DNA of 64,000 bases from Phaffia rhodozyma (Eukaryota; Basidiomycota; Tremellomycetes; Cystofilobasidiales; Mrakiaceae). The translations under genes were made by a program, and so were the position numbers. Each line of letters starts with the position of its first letter. Within the stretch, counting starts at the first letter, position 1. Shown here in pieces: positions 10,536 through 22,755 of this stretch. The stretch is from the NCBI GenBank assembly GCA_014706385.1, contig JACGZH010000008.1:62001-126000 (forward strand), given 5' to 3'. Below the pieces are notes generated by a model, which saw only the letters and a list, made by a program, of their open reading frames with translations, ran no database searches and had not been told where the DNA came from.

Positions 10536-11856
10536 ATGTGAAACGTGTAGTGGGATGTGAGACGTGTGACATGCGATGCGACTCGACAAGCATGCGGCGC
10601 TATCAAAGCTCTGGACGGTCAAGGTCGCTACCTGCCGCTCACCTGGTTATGGCAAAGAGCACGCTAGGAGCATGGGCTATGCTGGCGATGAGGAAGCACG
10701 ATGTGGGCAACTGGTGGAAGGGCCAGCGTAGAAGTAGAAGTAGAAAATCTGGTTCTCGTGAACATTTGATGAGAACGAGAACAAATCGAGGAATAGAAAT
10801 TGAATTGAGAACTAGGAAGGACGAGCAAGGAATGGTTGAGAGCGCAGAAGAGACAAAGATGACGGTGAACAGTAACAAGACGATCAACAGATGGTGCGTC
10901 CGAAAAGTCAGACGAGTTGTGGCAAACGGTCATCAAGTCATCGAATATAAGCATGTAACACTCAGGTCACATCCCTGACATGTGCGTATATTCTTAGCTT
11001 TATATCGTCTAATGATGAAGACAGAGTTTCTCGATAAGCACCGTTGGAGGAAATACATTGGATTCAGGTCGCATCATTTACCGAAAGGGAGACTGAAGAA
11101 CGGAGAGAGAACATCGAAACGGCGGAGGAGCGGATGCGCGTTTCTGTGGGCGTGAGTGATGTTCTAGATATACTCCCATCATTGGCATGATAAAGCAGGA
11201 GAAGAAATAGAGGTCTTGTCGGCTGAACGGCTCATACGGCCATCACTTTCATCTCCCTTCATAATTGAGCACGTTGTTTACATGTATTCTCTCAAGACGT
11301 CCCAAGTGCTATCAACATACACTCTGGGTTCTCTATGAACATCGGAAAGGTCGTTGGAAGGGTGATACTTCTCATGCTGATATCTTGTAAACTCTTACGT
11401 CCACCGTTTTGTCTACACCATCCATCCGATAACTCTGTACTCCCTCGATCACCCATCATATCAAACCTCTATACATCTGCTGTCCCTATTTTCCATCCCC
11501 GTTCCACTATCTTTCGTTTGAATTCCGATACCATGATTGCTGTTCAACTCTCCAATCTAGTTTCCCTCCCGTCCGGGGCTCCTCCGAGAGAGCAGAAGCC
11601 ATCGCGAGAGTTACCCCAGAACCGGGTGAACCGGCGGTACATTTCACGGCACATCGGACCGGTCATCCCAGGCCTCGCGGTTCTTTTCAACCTTTTGTTT
11701 TCAATCGTATAAGAACTCTTATCGAGACATCGGCTGCTCCTCTTCTGTCTTTTTTCTTCTCTTTCCTTTCTACATACTACATATCTTTTCTTTTCTATAC
11801 AATCTACATATACCTCGATCACCTCACGTTTCCTCAGTAACAACAACTCAATCATC
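10536..11856. other. Intergenic region upstream of the D-2-hydroxyacid dehydrogenase
   Basis: Frames at 10538-10978 (+) and 10639-10954 (-) overlap, are low-complexity (Arg/Ser or Leu/Ser) and show no domain; I do not call them. The last 150 bases are pyrimidine-rich (TTTTCTTCTCTTTCC), as expected of the promoter and leader of the gene starting at 11857. Confidence 0.6.
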
Positions 11857-13507
11857 ATGTCCTCCAAACAGCAAGTTCTCGTAGTTGGTTCGTCACAAAT
11901 TGTTTCACTCTATCCCTCTGACTTGGTTTCTAAATCTTTATCTCGAGTCTCTCTGCCTTGACGCTAATGTAAATCTCGATCATCAACAACAGGTGAAATC
12001 ATCTGGGCCAAGGAAGAAATGGCTGAGAAGGTCGGATCTCTAGCCGATGTCATCGTGAGCACCGTTCTTGTTTTCTCCTTATATGTCTATCTTCCGAATC
12101 ACGCCCAGATCCCATCTAACAAACAAATTGATTCCGTAACCCTTCAGTACGTCGAGTCTAAGACTCGAGACGAGTTCAAGCAGGATCTTGAATCCAAGTT
12201 CACCAACGTTATTGGTATCTTCCGATCGAACCAGTCGTTATCTACCGTCGGACCTGTAAGTATTAGAGCCTATTATTTTCTCGTTTAAATCTATCAAACG
12301 GGTGTATCGTGCGAATCGTCCTGAATGATACGGCACCTAATATCGATCTATCGAACATCTTCGTCTCAGTTTGACAAAGAGTTTATCGAACTCCTGCCCT
12401 CGTCCGTCAAGTGGATTGCTCACAGTGCGGTTGCTTCTAGTCTCTGATTTATCGTATGGGTTTCCCACTGACTCTTGGCTACCCTCTGTACATCATTCAA
12501 AACAGACGGAGCTGGTTACGATCCAGTCGACGTCCACGCCGCCCTCGCCAAAGGCATCCAGGTCTCTCACACCCCTGGCTCGGTCGATAATGCCACCGCC
12601 ACTACCGCCTGCTATCTCATTCTCTCTGCTTTGAGACAATACTGGAAAGCCGAAGTGAACGTCCGAGCCGGCAAGTTCAAGCAGGGCCTTGCCCCCGCTT
12701 TTGACCCCGAAAACAAGACGCTCGGTATCGTCGGTATGGGAGGTATCGGTTCGGTCGTCGCCAAGCGAATGGCGCTCGGATGGGGAATGAAGATTCTGTA
12801 CCATAACCGAAACCAGATCAAGGACGGCCAGCCGGGAAGCGAGTACGAGTACTGCTCAAGCTTGGAGGAGATGTTGGGCAAGGCCGATGTTGTCAGCTTG
12901 AACTTGCCTCTGAACGCAAACACGGCCAAGTCGTTCGGTGAAAAGCAGTTTGCTTGGATGAAAGACGGCTCCGTCCTCGTCAACACCGCCCGGTTCGTCC
13001 ACTAATCACTTCTTCTTTTTTGTGTCCGTGCGTCTTTGATGCTCTTGCTGACCTCTCGCTCATTGTTGTGATCTACACAGAGGTGGTGTTGTGGACGAGC
13101 CGGCCTTGCTCGCAGCCTTGAAGTCTGGAAAACTCTACTCGGCGGGACTCGATGTCTTCCCTGATGGTTCGTTCTTAATCTGTTTTCCCCTCTTATGTTT
13201 GTTAGCTAACACCTTCTTCTTCTAACTGAAAATATATAGAGCCCAACGTCAACCCCGAATTTTTCTCGATGGAGAACGTCATTCTTCTTCCTCACATGGG
13301 CACAGAGTCAGTACCTCTTCTGTAACAGGTTTCTTGGGAGAGCCAACGTTGTTCTGACAATTTCTTTCTCTTTTCCTCAAAATACTAATGTACGCGACCA
13401 GAACTCGAGATACTCAGAAGATCATGGAGATTCAGGTGATCGATAACGTCAAGTCTGCACTCGAGACCGGCAAGGTAATCAACCTTGTGGCAGAGCACAA
13501 AAAGTGA
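11857..13507 (+). CDS. D-isomer-specific 2-hydroxyacid dehydrogenase (glyoxylate/hydroxypyruvate reductase type)
   Basis: NAD(P)-dependent reductase of 2-oxoacids such as glyoxylate. Eight exons (11857-11887, 11993-12054, 12148-12255, 12370-12424, 12506-12992, 13081-13166, 13240-13306, 13402-13507) close to 333 aa, the usual length. Visible motifs are HNGAGYDPVD formed across an intron, the nucleotide-binding GMGGIGSVVAKRM, the catalytic Arg in NTARGGVVDE (split by an intron), the catalytic Glu region DVFPDEPNV and the catalytic His in LLPHMGTETRDTQ. The start MSSKQQVLVVGE is the first ATG after a CT-rich leader. It is a GOR1-like enzyme; exact substrate preference cannot be read. It lies close to two other oxidoreductases (ADH, SDR1), though all have separate promoters. 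Confidence 0.93.
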
Positions 13508-13725
13508 AGACACCCTAATTATAGAACGACATGAATAAAGAAATACAATATAGCGTTTCATTTGTCTTCCGATGTCTCCACCGTCCCTTCTTGTACACTA
13601 TACGCATTTGCTTTGTATTCAGTTGACCAGATTCTGTTCTTGTCTATCAATGTTCTTTCCTTATCCCTAAAAATACCTTTTCTTGAGATTCATGTATTCC
13701 TGTTTGATGCAAAGCAAGCCGTAAA

Positions 13726-16321
13726 TCATCTGAAGAACGAAATCAGGTCCATCGAGTCTAATAAACCTCTCCACAAGACCATCATAAGTTCCTTTCCGCC
13801 TCCAAAGATAATCTTGTGAATATCTAATACGACACTGGCCCATCTCTGCGCATCCTCTTTTCTTCCCAACCCATCGAGCAGCGAAACGATCGACAACCCT
13901 GCGCTCACACAGACCATCTCGTGTACGAACGGACCAGACGTAACTGTACCCTTCCCATCAGAATCTACCCCTCTAAACCCACAAGACTCAAGCGCACGTC
14001 TCTCCCATTCGATCGCAAGATCCATCAAGAGCGACACTTCTCGAGGGTCTTTCATACCGCTCATCACCTCGTTCACATGGACGTCTGACAAGATACTGAA
14101 AGGCGCAAAAAGCTCGAACATCATACTCTTCGATCGACCGGGAGCATAAGTCGATTCAATTGATCGAACGAGACTTATGAACTTTGCTGTGGTCCCTCTC
14201 TGTTGTCTGTACACTCCCTCCTGGGCGGTTGCGCGAGCATCCGACAGTCGATCTCTATAGGTAAACAGATCAGCAAGGCTGTTTGCTCGGGAGGCCCGTT
14301 GAGCAGGGGTATCAAGCCTTTCGTCCGTGCAAAGGATGCAGTCACAATGATCTACCCCGTACTTGAGGAGTGAACGGGTCCGCTCGTCAAACGAATGATC
14401 GGCATAATAGCTGATCGTCAGTTCCTCACCTGGCAAGATGATCTGGCGAGAGCGGAGAACCATGAGGTCACCCCAAAAGTTCCAGCTGACGTTCCCAAAG
14501 CAGGCATGATTGAACAGTGATGGGACGAGGTAGATACCTAGATAAGTTGATATTCTCAGCGTCATTTCATAAAGCGGATTGAACGAGATGCCATAAGAGA
14601 GAAAAGATCAACAAAGAAAAAAAAACAAACCGGATGGCGTTTCTTCGCTGGCTAGGCTGATCGTAGAGGGCCCGGTCTCCTTGATGGCGACAGACTTGAT
14701 CGCGAACGAATTGTATGTTCTGATCCCTTCCAACCTCGACACATCCACATTCGGCAACTCATCCTCCTTCTCGGCGTCGCTTGGTGCGCCAGGCAGTCGA
14801 AATGCGCTTAGGTCGACCAACCCCGGATCCGAATATGCCGGCCCAGCGTACAGCTTCTTCAAAACATCCCAGGCTTCCGGTTCGTCTTTGACTTTGTCTA
14901 CCATTGCGCGTGTTAAATACGCCTGCGCCACGCTTTCCAACTGTTTAGTCGGCAAGTTTGTCACCACCGTGTTTGCCTCGTCTTTCAATTCTTTTGGGTC
15001 GACCGATGCGAACGGCTTGCACACTACGAGAAGCTCACCGGGTTCGATCGTTCGGTCAGCGACGACGCCTCGGACACCACCTGACGTAGGACTGTAGCCC
15101 ATCTTGAAGGAAGGTGAAACCCAGTCGGCGACCACATTAGTCATCCCTCCTGGCTGTCGGTCACCGCGATATATTGACGCCCAATCATAGATTCCTGTTT
15201 GAGCTTCATCCACTCTAGCCTTTGTGAACGCCAGAAGGTCTGAGGCAGGAAGAAATCCAGGGAACTGCTCAGCGAATGCAATGCAGTGCTCATGTGCAAC
15301 TGACCAGTCGCGTAAACCGATCAAAGCAAGCACAGCCCGATGATATGCCTTCTGTAGCCAACTCAAATGGGTTGACTCAGTCCATTCGGACTTATCAGTG
15401 GGCGCGATATCAAGAAGACTACGTAGAGCATGCTGACTATCCACAAAAGCGCCTCTGAACCATGAAAGTTTTATTCGGCAGTGCGCTCGATTAAGTCTAA
15501 GCACGGTGTGCTTGCTATCGACTGTCAGACCCTGGGTATACGCTCGCTCTGCTGATATGAGCCATCCTTTCTTCAACCGTTCGTTTCCGATTAACTTTGC
15601 CTGCTCAGGAGACAATTTTGCAGGAACCAATCCGGTCCCAAGAGCCGTTGGCGAATCCGTCCATGTAAGCCCAATGACTAGTCGATCGTCTGCACCAAGA
15701 CAGATCACATCCGTGGGTGACTCAACTCTGATCCTAGACACCATCTTGGCACCAAGATCATCAAGAGCGACCTCATCGGGGCAACAGACATAGTAAGGCT
15801 CGCGAATAGCTAGCATCGTGCCAATAGGATATAGTGTATCAAGCTCTGGGCCTGTATGGACGAGCATATCTACAGTCGTCTGGAGCTCGATGACCTCGGC
15901 TTGGCCCGATGGGTCTTGACCGATAAAACGAATGGAAGTCGTCCGGGTTGGAAGAGATATTATTTTGATAAGTAGATACCGACCCTTACATCGACCAATT
16001 TTAGTTAAAAAATAGAACAAGCGTTTCAGTCATCCATCTGTACTTTACTGATAGGCAAGAAGTATGCAGGCCTACATAATGGATCTTGTGCCAGTTCATT
16101 TCGCATAGCTCAATCCGTTCTAGCTCATTCAGAGGGCGCGTTGAGTAGTGTTTATCGCCATATGCAAGCAGCGTTCGTATTGGAGGTTTCCCCGACTTTT
16201 GAGATTTGTGCAAGCGATGGAGTTCTCGTTTATTATGCTCATTTTCAGTCCTCAAGAGAGTTTGAAGATTCTGGACTTGAGTTGTCAGAGGGTATGGGGA
16301 AAGAACAAGATGAGCCAACAC
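13726..16321 (-). CDS. TPR and SET domain protein (SMYD-like putative lysine methyltransferase)
   Basis: Three exon blocks: about 16321-16055, about 15987-14633 and about 14536-13726. The N-terminal part is helical (QVQNLQTLLRTENEHNKREL). A TPR-like segment follows in the middle (NERLKKGWLISAERAYTQGL). The SET domain spans the last intron: GVRGVVADRTIEPGELLVV opens it, and after the intron come SLFNHACFGNVSWNFWGD (the NHxC-type core), GEELTISYYA and the post-SET cysteines CDCILC. The N-terminal start at 16321 (MLAHLVLSP) is the weakest part, as an upstream exon is possible. The intron before GRYLLIKIISLP uses GTAGGC...TGTAAG. No MYND zinc finger is seen. The target protein is unknown. Confidence 0.82.
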
Positions 16322-17935
16322 AATCCCAGATCGATGGCAGATATTAGCAGAAGCTTACATGCCCTAGAATCAAGACGGAATGTTATAAGAGAATCGTCAA
16401 GAGTTGTTCGAGCTCAGAAGAAATGTCATTAGACATTCATAAGAAAGTCATAGAACGAACGGTGTTCTGCTCAAAGTAGAGGAGAAGCAAGCCGAATCAG
16501 CGGCGATTCATAGGAAGACAGACAGAAGATCCCTAGGATTGACTGACTTTTCAGAAGAGGACCGTTCTTGGTGCAAATCGTCTTCGGATTGTTTAAGAAT
16601 CCATTGCCCGAAATCACCCTCACTCTTCCAGCTGGACATGATTGATGAAGAAGTAAGAAGCTCAGGAAGTGACGTTTTAAACGACTCTGCTATATGTTCA
16701 AGTCACGTGACTGGCAGCGCTCTCAGACAACATTCAGAGCATGGGTCTACGTGTATATAGAAGAGTCGGGCCATCCCATACCGCTGCACGGCAGATGGCC
16801 CTTGGATTACAGGATGTAACTAGCTAAAAGCATCGAATCTTTAATGCTAGATCGAACCACGAGTGTACGACAGTCTGGGCAGTAAGTCATTCATGCCCCA
16901 ATATTCTACGGTTTCTCCGGGGCAGTTCACAAACACTCTTTTCTGAGTTGTCTTGGGCGCACACAAATTCAACACAGTTCCAGTATCATTTGTTTGAATC
17001 GGCTCGTCATGTTTCTTCATTTATCTAAAAATTTGACCAACCGAGAGAAAGAAAGCGAATCCGTATCCGTTTTGGTGTTGATTTATTTTGTCTCATATAT
17101 CAGTATAAAGAGCGCAGATCAGGGTGAAAAAGGGTTTATGCTGATGAAGTTCTCGAACAAATGTTCTGAAAGATAGATCAGAGGTCTTCCACTCGACACC
17201 AAAACTCAAGGGGCCAAAAGGTGTCATGGTTTGCTGCAGAAGTAACATGAAACATTCGTTTACTAGCGCGGATAGGTCATGATTGTCGCGAGAATGTGGG
17301 GGTTCTCTTCGTACTACTGGTTTCCTCTCTTTTACCTCACTTGTTTTACGCATATTTAGCTCGTTGACAAAGAAGTAAGGTTATGGAGAATTGAAAGTAT
17401 GTGACTTCGAGCGTTTACCGACGGAGATCTCATGAGATTTTAAAAGCCTTCTCTGAATAGATGATATGTCGTGCCTTGAGTTCGCCTTTGTTATGTGCTC
17501 AGGATTTGACTAACCGGATATCATCATTGATCGACTAAACAGTGCAATTTTGCCGATACAATGCGCGAGAGCATCGAGGAATTTAAAATTATTGAAATAC
17601 ACAAGACCATGAAACCCACGTAGCGTATCCGAGGGTAAAAAAAGCCATTAAAGGTGCAAACTCGTCCCAAGTTGGTCAGTTGATCGGAGTAGATAAAGGG
17701 ATTATCGATACAATAGATAGTTCACCAGAAAAGTGAGGATATGCAAAAACAGCTAAAAAATATGATGGACTTTTCTTTTTTCCATTGATTCCATTTCTGA
17801 ACAGAGACGGATGAAAAAGCACAAGGGGAAAGTCCCATGAACAAGCTCCTTGATCGAAAATTGAAGGAATGTTTACACCAAAGAAGTTGTGTAAACGAGC
17901 GGAGATCAGTGCGCGAACAGACGATGTCCTCTTGA
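16322..17935. other. 1.6-kb intergenic region
   Basis: Only short, low-quality open frames. It is the promoter side of the SET-domain gene and the 3' side of the Zn2Cys6 factor, both on the minus strand. I see no conserved protein, RNA gene or repeat array here. Confidence 0.55.
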
Positions 17936-20900
17936 TCACTGATGAGAACTGTGTTGATCTGGACAATGCTGAGAGCGAGGACTGATAGACTCCGGATAAG
18001 GTTGAGACTGAGGCTGCACATGTCCTTGAGGCTGAGGATGAGAATAAATATGCCGCAGTTGCTGTTGTTGATGAACGGTTGTGCCCGTAGCGTCCATCGG
18101 GTAACCGGTCGTCGTGGCCGGGTAGGTGGCGTAAGAAGTGGAGCTGACATAAGTCGATGTATGGGAAGCATACAGAGTATGATTCATCTGGTCAGATGAA
18201 CCTATCAGAGGAGGTGAAGATGAAGGTGGTGGGTCGAAAGGAGGAGGAATATGAGGCTGATACGGCGTAGGATGCATTACTTGGACCAGTAGTCCACTTT
18301 CAGATTCCGCTCCTGTGCCAGGGTTGGCAAGTGCACCGTAGGCGGTGGGAGGATGCGAAGAAGGATCAGACAACTGAAGTTGCTCATAAGATTGATGTTG
18401 AAACAAGAACGTAGATTGTCGGTCTCTCTCTACAGCTGCTCGGTTCTGACGGGAAGGGTGCTGTACACTGTATTGAGTATCTTCGACGTAGAATTGTTGG
18501 CGCGGCCCTTCGTCTTGGTACTCTACAAGATTTAAGTATGAAGGCTGCTGTGTAAAAAAAGCTGGGGCAGATGACACTGTGCTCTCTCTGGACGAGTGTA
18601 TAGAAGATTGAAGAGAGCTATGACCCCCATCGAGGCTGGACCCCACCGAGCTTTCTCCGTAATTCTCGCTTATCCAGACGCCTCCGACCGGAGCATTGTC
18701 TTTGAGATGTAGCGGCATGCCCAAAGCAAGGGCGATTGAAGGAACAGGGCCCATCGGTCGAGCTGGCCTTTCTGTTGGCTCTGCTCGGGATCGAGGCGAT
18801 ACCGGTTGCTGCTGAAGCTGAGATTCATACTGCCGTCGTTCAGGTCCACTCGGGACTTGAAACGAAGGTTGCAATGTAGACTGATTTCGTACTTGCATGT
18901 AGGACCGTGCCGCTTGTTTTTCCAAGGCAGTCAAGGAGGAAGAATCCGTCGAGGGAAATCTGAACGCTGGGGCCTGATTAGATTCACTAAACGGCATCGG
19001 ATGAGACGCGGAACGCGTTGTTTGCCGTTGCTGTGGTGGGGAGTTTGTTGATGTCGGTGCAGGACCGAATTGAAGATGGTCAAGAGTTGAGTTGACCTGT
19101 TGATAATCGTCATCATACGCGTCCTCTCGGTTTTGAGTCATCATTGTCGCCCATATCGACCTGATCTTCGCGGTTCGTTCGGATGTCTTGCTGAATGCCC
19201 ATCGCATCTCGTCCAGCGCGGCAAGGCAAGTGTTGATTTCATCGGCGGATCCACCGTCGGACGCGAGGAAAGTAGCCGCGTAGTAGATTCCATCTTTGAG
19301 GGAAGGAGCGGATGTAACGAAAAAGTAGAGAATGGTGGGGAAGATAGTTCGGAGGAAATGAGAAAAAATTGTGTGTTAGCAAAGGTCTTTACCAAATGTG
19401 CGCACATGCTCTTCACTAGACTGGAAATATAAAAAAATTGAGACTGACCACGAACAAGACTTGCGTCATATGCAAAGAACTGAGTACCTAGATGTCGTTT
19501 CGCGATCATCACGATCGTTCTGGCAAGCGTCGAACATTTTTCTACATAAAATCACAAGAAAGATTCAGTTACTGAGCTGCGTCTGAAGGAAGAGGGATAT
19601 ATTAGTTGTTCACGTTCGGCAATCATATGGATTCTTTGAATGTTTTTGAGACATTCCGCTTGATTGATATGAGCCTGTGGATCCGATACGTCAATCACAC
19701 GACCCTGTGAGTCTTCTAGGATACGCATCCGGTCTAGAAGTGCTTCTCTGACAACTGAGTGGCCTGTAAAACAAAACAAGACAAAATTACAAAATAGGTT
19801 CGAAACACGAAGCAGCGAGATGTGAGATGCATCTACCAAGGGTGTACATAGACTATATGACCTCGTACATTCGAACATGAAGATCTAAAGACATCGCAGA
19901 AAGTGAACGTCAGCGATGCAAAATCTTTCAGTGACTGGATGAATGAAGAGAAAGAGAACGAGAAAACCTTCCAGCCGTCACAATATCTTTCTAGGTCTTC
20001 TCTCCGAAGATTCGGTAACATGACTCCGTCCGCCAACAAGCTATCAAACTCTTCAGAGCAGGCCTCTAGAACTTCCCAAGCCTGCTTCATCTGTCCCATG
20101 TCTACGTCTCTCTTCCTACGAGCCTTGGGACCCGTCAGAGCAGAGTGAATCTTTCGACAAGCGAGAGCTAGTCGGATTGGGGCCTTGTAGACCTCAAAAA
20201 CATACATATTTCCTTATAATTAGAACATCTCTGCTTGGACTATAAATCGCTCTCAAGTAGACAAATGAGAACACACCGTAGCGTATTGAGCAATCAGCTG
20301 GTAGTGTTGAGGTGTCGAGACTAGAGACATTCCGTTTGGTACCGAGTTCTGAAATTCGTATAAGTCCTCTTCATCTCTGTTGAGCAAGAATAAACATCAG
20401 ACAAACTATGACAGACACCGACGTATTTGGTAAAAGAACGAACAACATGAGTTTCCCTCCCTTCAAGCCAGTTTTTATTGCTTCATGAACTAGATAAAGA
20501 AGAGAATAAAAGTAGAGAGAGAATGTTTGTTAAGTCAATCTCCTAGAACTACTATAAGGATACACCGAAGTTCTTAAGGTGAAGAAAGTGAAGAAGGAGA
20601 AGCTCACCAAAGCAGTACCAGTATATTCGGACTTTCACTATGAACTCTTCATCATGGTGACCATCTCTTTTCACAGCATCTCGGTCTTCGAAGATCTCGT
20701 ACGTTGCCGTCGAGAGTGAGCATAGAGAGTACACTTGATTCACTACAGCTTCATAAATCGTCAGTCTCTCTAATGGTGTGGCCACATCTTTACTCGGCAG
20801 ATGGATGGAAGGAGAAAGCCAGAAAGCATAGAACAGAAACGAATGAACGAGAAAAAATCAGTATCGTGGTTGATGATTGACATCGCTCATGAGGACCAAA

Positions 20901-22755
20901 GCATATGGCGCACCCTCAGTGAGAGGCAGGATCAATAATAACACCTGGACTCCATCGTAACTAGGTTTTCTCATCACACTGGTGTTAACGAGTGAAATGA
21001 CGAGAAGTTAAGAGATTTGTCAGAAAGAATTGAACACAATCTCTAGCGAGAGGTAGGCTGGACTGTACCCTAAATGATCGATATCTTCAAGACAGTATTT
21101 AGCGACTCGGTTACACCGTCTGCGCCGTCTCTGCCTGTCGTCGTTTGTTGTAGGAGAGGATTCTTCATTTCCAAATCGGTCCACGCCGTATGAGTACGCC
21201 CATGCCAACATAGTTCGAGCCAAGATTGCGCCCTAATAAAACGCTCAACCAAGTCGTTTAAAGAAAAATTAATGGTATGTCAATAAACTTAATGAGATGG
21301 CTCGCTGACGGGGAGAGGACGAACAACAGGACCGAGGTTTTCTGCGCGTGGTGGATCTGTTGACAGGAACTTGCGATGGAACTCTTCGGGATGTACCATC
21401 GGACCTGAAAGATAAAAGAAAACGTACACGAAGGAAATGTGTCAATCAAATAAAAGTGACAGGCCTTGATGAACAAGATAAAAAGAAGAAACAAGGATAG
21501 GTAAGAGAATTAGAATCTACTGACGTTGGACATGCAACCGAACGAAAAACGCGCTTTGCAAAAACTCTCTCGTCAGATCTTCCATTGGGTCGTCCTCCCC
21601 TGATCGACGATACTGACTGGAACCAGTATTAGAAGGACGCCCGTCAGTGTTCCAGTCAGGAATAGATTCAAAGGAGGTGTCCCTATGGCTATAAGATATA
21701 AATGATTTGTCCGAAGATGAAGGACGGCCAGCAGCAGAGGCAGGAGCAGGGGCAGAAATCGAAGCCATATTTATAGGAAGAGAAACGGTTGTAGAAGGAG
21801 GTTCAGATTGTGTAGTTTTGAGGATCGCGCTGAATTGATCTTGCAGCTGAGCGATACGTTTTCCTCTTCGGAGGGTCTTAGTCTTGCCTGTCACCAAGTC
21901 GACGACCGTAGCTGACACCGGGTTGAAAGTGGAAGACGATGGCCGGGATGATGAGGCAGATACTTGGGAATTAAATGTAGGATTTTGTGGGGTATATTGC
22001 TCAGCGAGTAATGCTCCTTCTTGGGCGGTAGATGCGTTGAAAGAGGAAACTAAAGAGGTAGAGGAGGAGGAGGATGGCAAGGCGGATGCATGAGAATTGA
22101 TGATTTGGCCGTGAAATGAACTCAAGCATTTCAGCCCTCGTTGTTTACAATTCAGACATTGGATTTTCTCCCCATCAAAACGGATAGTTTCTCCATTTAC
22201 GAGCGTGAAGCCATCTGCGTCATTCACGCCTGTCCCGACGACGACGGCAGATCTCTGGGAACGTCTGGTCCGGTAGGGCTCAAACAGCTCTCTACAGGCC
22301 TGTTTCTCCTCCTGAAGATTACATTTAACTCTTCGGAGCCTGCAAGCTCCACAGGCTGAATGTTGAACCCTGCCGGCGGCACTGGAGCTGGTCGATGTTG
22401 AAGCTGGAACGGTAGAAGATGTAGGTCTCGAGCCACTACATGATTGCCTGTTCCGTTTGCTGAGGACTGAAGCGTTCGCGTTTGCTGAAGCCATATTTGA
22501 CTTTTCTGTACGAATTGCTCTCGAGGAAGGGCGGACGATGGGCTGGAAGGATGGAGCGGGGGTATCTCGGGAGGATGAAGCGAATGAAGTATCAACGGGA
22601 TATTGATGTTGCAATTGTTGGTAAGACGATTGTTCCTGCTGCTGCTGCTGCTGTTGTTGATGCGGCTGCCATGGAGGATAATGATGAGTCGCTTGTGATT
22701 GACCGTTGGTAGAAAACTGATCATTGTCCGCTCCCGACTTGTCTTGAGGATACAT
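17936..22755 (-). CDS. Zn2Cys6 fungal transcription factor with an enlarged zinc-cluster loop
   Basis: Large multi-exon regulator. Exon 1 (22755-21521) begins MYPQDKSGADNDQ and is Gln/Ser-rich with a CAG-coded Gln run. The zinc cluster is C-x2-C-x6-C (CGACRLRRVKC), then a Cys after 8 residues, a 45-residue insert containing RELFEPYRTRRSQRS, and C-x2-C-x6-C (CLNCKQRGLKC). Exon 2 starts GPMVHPEEFHRKFLSTDP. A chain of small exons down to about 19500 carries the helical middle domain typical of fungal factors (for example ILARTMLAWAYSYG, DGVQVLLLILPL, PIRLALACRKIHSAL and CLKNIQRIHMIAERE). The last exon (about 19290-17936) has EMRWAFSKTSERTAKIRSIW and then a long Pro/Gln/Ser/His-rich tail ending PDQHSSHQ. 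Not all inner exon borders are fixed. The regulated pathway is unknown. Confidence 0.82.

Noticed and set aside
10538..10978. Open frame of 146 codons after SDR1
   Set aside because: Arg/Lys/Ser-biased, overlapped by equal frames on the other strand, no intron-exon pattern or motif.
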